Shown here: positions 61,257 to 64,000 of the stretch, one piece after another
Position numbering within the stretch: position 1 is the stretch's first letter
How the letters are laid out: every line of letters begins with the position of its first letter
Source of the DNA: Tuberibacillus sp. Marseille-P3662
Lineage (GTDB): Bacteria > Bacillota > Bacilli > Bacillales > Sporolactobacillaceae
Length of the DNA stretch: 64,000 bases
Reading direction: 5' to 3'
Assembly (NCBI RefSeq): GCF_900178005.1
Contig: NZ_FXBS01000005.1
Span: forward strand, 62,001 to 126,000
The notes under the pieces: model-generated
What the model was told of the DNA's origin: nothing
The model's database searches: none
The model's input: only the letters and a program-made list of their open reading frames with translations
Made by a program: the position numbers and the translations under genes

Positions 61257-62210
61257 ATGAATGATATAGTGACGATTGGAGATGCGATGATCACATTTGA
61301 TCCATCTTCCAAAGGCCCGATGCGGAATGCATCTTCTTTTAAGAGGAAAGTGGGGGGAGCTGAGTTGAACTTCGCTCTTGGCTGTGCACGATTGGGGTCG
61401 CAGACGGGATGGATCAGTCGTTTGGGAAACGATGAATTCGGAAGATACATTCACAACTTTGTACGAGGTGAAGGTGTTGATGTCTCGGCAGTTCAATTCG
61501 TGGATAATCATCCCACATCTTTGAATTTTAAAGAAGTGATGGAAGGCGGCAGTGGGCGAACTTTCTATTATCGTGATCATTCGCCGACAGAGACACTGAC
61601 CATGGAGACATTGGATGAGTCTTTTATAAAAAACGCTAAGCTTCTGCATGTTACAGGGGTTTTCACAGCTCTTGATCAAACGAAGAATATTGGGTTGATT
61701 AAGCATGCGATGACAGTGGCCAAGAACAATGGATTACTCATCTCTCTTGACCCCAATATACGCCTGAAATTATGGGATGAAGATGAAGCCAGGGATGCTT
61801 TGAACGCGTTTTTACCATATGTCGACATCATGTTAACCGGTGTTGAGGAAGCTGAGCTTTTGTTTGGGGTGACGGACCCTAAGCAAATCATTGATCAATG
61901 CACATCCCAAGGCATAGCTACTGTCGCTATCAAACAAGGGGATCAGGGCTCCATTGGATATCATAAAGGGGAGTTCCTCAAGTTATCAGCTGTTCCGCCT
62001 AAGAAGGTGGTTGATACGGTTGGTGCCGGTGATGGATTTGATGCAGGGTTTGTTCACGGCATCATGCATGATTGGCCACTCGAGAAGACGTTACGCTTCG
62101 CCAATACGATTGGGTCAATGGTGGTTAGTGTGGAAGGCGACAATGAAGGGCTTCCTTATCTCGATGAAGTGCTCGTCCATTTAGGAGAAAAAGATTTCAT
62201 AGAAAGGTAA
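61257..62210 (+). CDS. PfkB-family carbohydrate kinase
   Basis: 317-residue ribokinase-fold sugar kinase. GGAELNFALGCARLGSQTGWISRLGNDEFG is the first PfkB signature and DTVGAGDGFDAGFVHG the second, with the catalytic Asp and anion hole. It looks most like 2-keto-3-deoxygluconate or fructose-type kinases, but the substrate is not decided. RBS AGGAGG; it follows the regulator gene by 33 bp. In this operon it probably phosphorylates the imported sugar or sugar acid. Confidence 0.9.
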   Translation: MNDIVTIGDAMITFDPSSKGPMRNASSFKRKVGGAELNFALGCARLGSQTGWISRLGNDEFGRYIHNFVRGEGVDVSAVQFVDNHPTSLNFKEVMEGGSGRTFYYRDHSPTETLTMETLDESFIKNAKLLHVTGVFTALDQTKNIGLIKHAMTVAKNNGLLISLDPNIRLKLWDEDEARDALNAFLPYVDIMLTGVEEAELLFGVTDPKQIIDQCTSQGIATVAIKQGDQGSIGYHKGEFLKLSAVPPKKVVDTVGAGDGFDAGFVHGIMHDWPLEKTLRFANTIGSMVVSVEGDNEGLPYLDEVLVHLGEKDFIER

Positions 62211-62224
62211 TTGGAGGTGGCATA

Positions 62225-62863
62225 ATGACTCTACAGTTGGCCCTTGATCGATTAACGAGGGAGCAATGCTTTCAAGTTTTGACTGAAACAGCATCGAATG
62301 TGGACTGGATTGAGGCCGGCACGGGTGTTATTAAAGCGTACGGAATGGAAATTGTTAGGGAACTCAGACAAGCTTATCCTAATAAAACAATCGTTGCTGA
62401 CATGAAAACATGCGATGCAGGAAAGCATGAAGCCGTCCAGGCATTTGAAGCGGGAGCGGATGTGACCACGGTTATGGCCTTTTCCGCAGATCAAACCATT
62501 AAGGATACGGTGACGGTTGCCCGCCAATATGAGAAGCGAGTCATGATTGACTTGCTGGGTGTGACTGATCGAACGAGATTATTTGAATTAAAAGATATGG
62601 GCGTCAATCTCGTTAGTTTACATTTTGGAAAAGATATGCAAACAACAGGGGCGTTTCAGGCGGATTTGTTCTCACTCATTCAAGATATTTCTGATGTTGA
62701 AGTCGCGGTTGCAGGAGGCATTGATTTGCAAACGCTGCCAGATATCATTAAACAGCGACCAGAAATTGTTATAGCAGGAAGTGCGATTACGAAGCAAGAC
62801 AATCGCAGTGAAGTCGCTCGACAAATGAAAGAGGTGATATGTGACTATGAAAAACATGATTAA
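62225..62863 (+). CDS. hxlA: 3-hexulose-6-phosphate synthase-like enzyme
   Basis: 212-residue barrel of the OMP-decarboxylase suprafamily. LQLALDRLTREQ at the start, ADMKTCDAGKHE (the DxKxxDAG metal/catalytic motif), LVSLHFGKD, and VAGGIDLQTLPDI for phosphate binding. B. subtilis HxlA joins ribulose 5-phosphate with formaldehyde, or runs in reverse; related enzymes decarboxylate 3-keto-L-gulonate 6-phosphate. The HPS assignment is favoured by the next gene, a clear HxlB. Starts 14 bp after the kinase gene. Confidence 0.85.
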   Translation: MTLQLALDRLTREQCFQVLTETASNVDWIEAGTGVIKAYGMEIVRELRQAYPNKTIVADMKTCDAGKHEAVQAFEAGADVTTVMAFSADQTIKDTVTVARQYEKRVMIDLLGVTDRTRLFELKDMGVNLVSLHFGKDMQTTGAFQADLFSLIQDISDVEVAVAGGIDLQTLPDIIKQRPEIVIAGSAITKQDNRSEVARQMKEVICDYEKHD

Positions 62864-63407
62864 CACAGTTGCTCAAGAGATCACTCACGTACTATCCAGT
62901 GTGGATGAGACGCAGGCTTTATTATTATCTAAAAAAATGAATAAGAGCAAACGCATTTTTGTGTCAGGTGAAGGCCGCTCTGGACTTATGGGTAAAGCCC
63001 TCGCTATGCGGCTAATGCATGGAGGATTTGAAGTCTATGTAGTGGGAGAGACGATCACACCGAATATTGAAAACAATGATTTGTTGATTGCCATTTCAGG
63101 ATCCGGATCAACGGCCTCTCTTTTACAGTTTGCAACGCAAGCAAAAGAGGTTGGCGCTGATGTTTTTCTTGTTACAACAAACTCTGATTCGAAAATTGCT
63201 GCAATCAGTGATGGGATTCTCGTTGTTCCAGCAGCGACCAAAAAGCGTCGGCCGGAAGAGCCGAAAACCATTCAACCGCTTGGTAATCAATTTGATCAAT
63301 CCGTTCATTTGCTGCTTGACGCCATTCTTATATATACCATTCAAAAAGGGGCGGATACGGGATCTAAATATGAAGAGATGACCCAGCGTCATTCTAACTT
63401 GGAATAA
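62841..63407 (+). CDS. hxlB: 6-phospho-3-hexuloisomerase
   Basis: 188-residue SIS-domain isomerase converting 3-hexulose 6-phosphate to fructose 6-phosphate. IFVSGEGRSGLMGKALAMRLMHGGFEVYVVGE matches B. subtilis HxlB, followed by AISGSGSTASLL and EPKTIQPLGNQFDQ. The GTG at 62841 has GAGG six bases upstream and overlaps hxlA by 23 bp; the ATG at 62847 is an alternative. Pairing with hxlA is typical of the ribulose monophosphate pathway. Confidence 0.9.
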   Translation: MTMKNMINTVAQEITHVLSSVDETQALLLSKKMNKSKRIFVSGEGRSGLMGKALAMRLMHGGFEVYVVGETITPNIENNDLLIAISGSGSTASLLQFATQAKEVGADVFLVTTNSDSKIAAISDGILVVPAATKKRRPEEPKTIQPLGNQFDQSVHLLLDAILIYTIQKGADTGSKYEEMTQRHSNLE

Positions 63408-63469
63408 TTAATGAAGACTTTTATATATAGGCAGGTCCAGGATTTCAATAATAGGAAGGATGAATGATC

Positions 63470-64000
63470 ATGAAAAAAATCGTATCTGTATTGTTAGTTA
63501 TGGTTATGACTTCGGTCTTCGCCTTGACAGGGTGTGGGAATGGTAAGGAAGCTGGCTCTAAATCTGGGGACGGCGGTAAGATTAAAATTGTTGCGGCTCA
63601 TAACCAGACTTCACCGAAAAACCCGTATCAAAAAGGCATGTTAAAGTTTAAAGATGTCGCTGAGAAACAATCGAATGGCAATATTGAAGTGGAGGTTCAT
63701 GCTGGGACACTTGGTACAAGTGAATCAGAACTGGTACAGAAACTGAAGCTGGGTTCTGCTGATGTCGTCCTTGTTTCACCAGGTTTTATGGCGAAAACAG
63801 GTATTGATGAAATACAAATGTTTGCACTTCCTTATATGTTCGACAGCTATGATCATTGGGAAAAAGTTGTTGATGGGGAAGTTGGAGACCGCATGGCGGA
63901 TATCATTAATAAAAAGTCCAATAATACCTTTAAATTGCTAGGTTATTGGTCAGCAGGTGTTCGTCACTATTATGGTAAGAAACCGTTACATTCGATTGAT
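63470..64000 (+). CDS. dctP: TRAP transporter substrate-binding protein DctP, 3' end missing
   Basis: First 177 residues of a TRAP solute receptor. Lipoprotein signal with LTGCG (Cys22), then IKIVAAHNQTSPKNPYQKGMLKFKDVAEKQSNG, GTLGTSESELVQKLKLGSADVVLVSP and ALPYMFDSYDHWEKV, the DctP fold. The arginine expected to bind a carboxylate lies in SAGVRHYYG. TRAP systems usually import organic or sugar acids, so the operon substrate may be one. The permease genes are expected beyond the window. Confidence 0.92.
   Translation, partial: MKKIVSVLLVMVMTSVFALTGCGNGKEAGSKSGDGGKIKIVAAHNQTSPKNPYQKGMLKFKDVAEKQSNGNIEVEVHAGTLGTSESELVQKLKLGSADVVLVSPGFMAKTGIDEIQMFALPYMFDSYDHWEKVVDGEVGDRMADIINKKSNNTFKLLGYWSAGVRHYYGKKPLHSID

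Noticed and set aside
60972-61706. A 244-codon frame opposite the LacI and PfkB genes
   Set aside because: It lies antisense to two well-supported genes, has no RBS and no family features.

Overview
This window is the replication-origin region of a low-GC, endospore-forming Bacillota of the Bacillales (Bacillus-like). The organism is inferred from the classical gene order on both sides of dnaA, a YyaC-type spore protease, the SpoIIIJ/Jag pair, the Soj/Spo0J/Noc set, T-box leaders and AGGAGG-type ribosome binding sites. The genus cannot be fixed from sequence alone; the order differs from Bacillus subtilis in several places.

Layout. The origin lies at about 21.4-23.3 kb and almost every gene points away from it. 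The left arm, read on the minus strand from dnaA, is dnaA, dnaN, yaaA, recF, remB, gyrB, gyrA, an HD-GYP gene, (yaaC on plus), guaB, dacA, pdxS, pdxT, a serS T-box, serS and tRNA-Ser. It is followed by a plus-strand deoxynucleoside kinase gene, then a cold shock gene, tRNA-Arg, an M42 aminopeptidase/SSS symporter pair and a partial aldehyde dehydrogenase gene. No rRNA operon sits between gyrA and guaB.

The right arm, on the plus strand, is rpmH, rnpA, yidD, yidC, jag, mnmE, mnmG, rsmG, noc, parA, parB, a palindromic intergenic repeat, a DUF554 gene, (yyaC on minus), a YkvI-like gene, T-box plus glyQS, a DUF951 gene, ychF, rpsF-ssbA-rpsR, (a cheW-like gene on minus), yybS, gdpP, rplI, the replicative helicase gene and purA. 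Then come a tRNA cluster (fMet, Asp, a broken Phe copy, an intact Phe), a LysM/G5/M23 peptidase gene, walR-walK-walH-walI-walJ-htrC, a small CxxH/CxxC protein gene and rlmH.

The last 7 kb is accessory: a CBS-domain gene, a VOC gene, a glycine-betaine-type binding lipoprotein gene, and a LacI-regulated operon. That operon joins a PfkB sugar kinase, the ribulose monophosphate enzymes HxlA and HxlB, and a TRAP transporter binding protein that runs off the end.

How it works together. The origin has DnaA-box clusters on both sides of dnaA, and the dnaA-dnaN spacer carries a DnaA box, a GC cluster, a DnaA-trio array and an AT-rich unwinding stretch in series. Three parS-type 16-mers (after rsmG, inside parB, after the DUF951 gene) serve ParB. 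Further DnaA boxes lie between jag and mnmE (four perfect copies) and before rlmH. Two aminoacyl-tRNA synthetase genes are under T-box control. The rpsF-ssbA-rpsR promoter carries a LexA-like box between its -35 and -10 elements.

The observations most worth a second look are the HxlAB/PfkB/TRAP operon, the LexA-like box at ssbA, the truncated tRNA-Phe with its flanking 54-bp repeats, a terminator inside the cold-shock gene leader, a small unlisted minus-strand gene downstream of rlmH, and a valine at the quinolone-determining position 83 of GyrA. I found no CRISPR array, no transposase gene and no clear new defence system.
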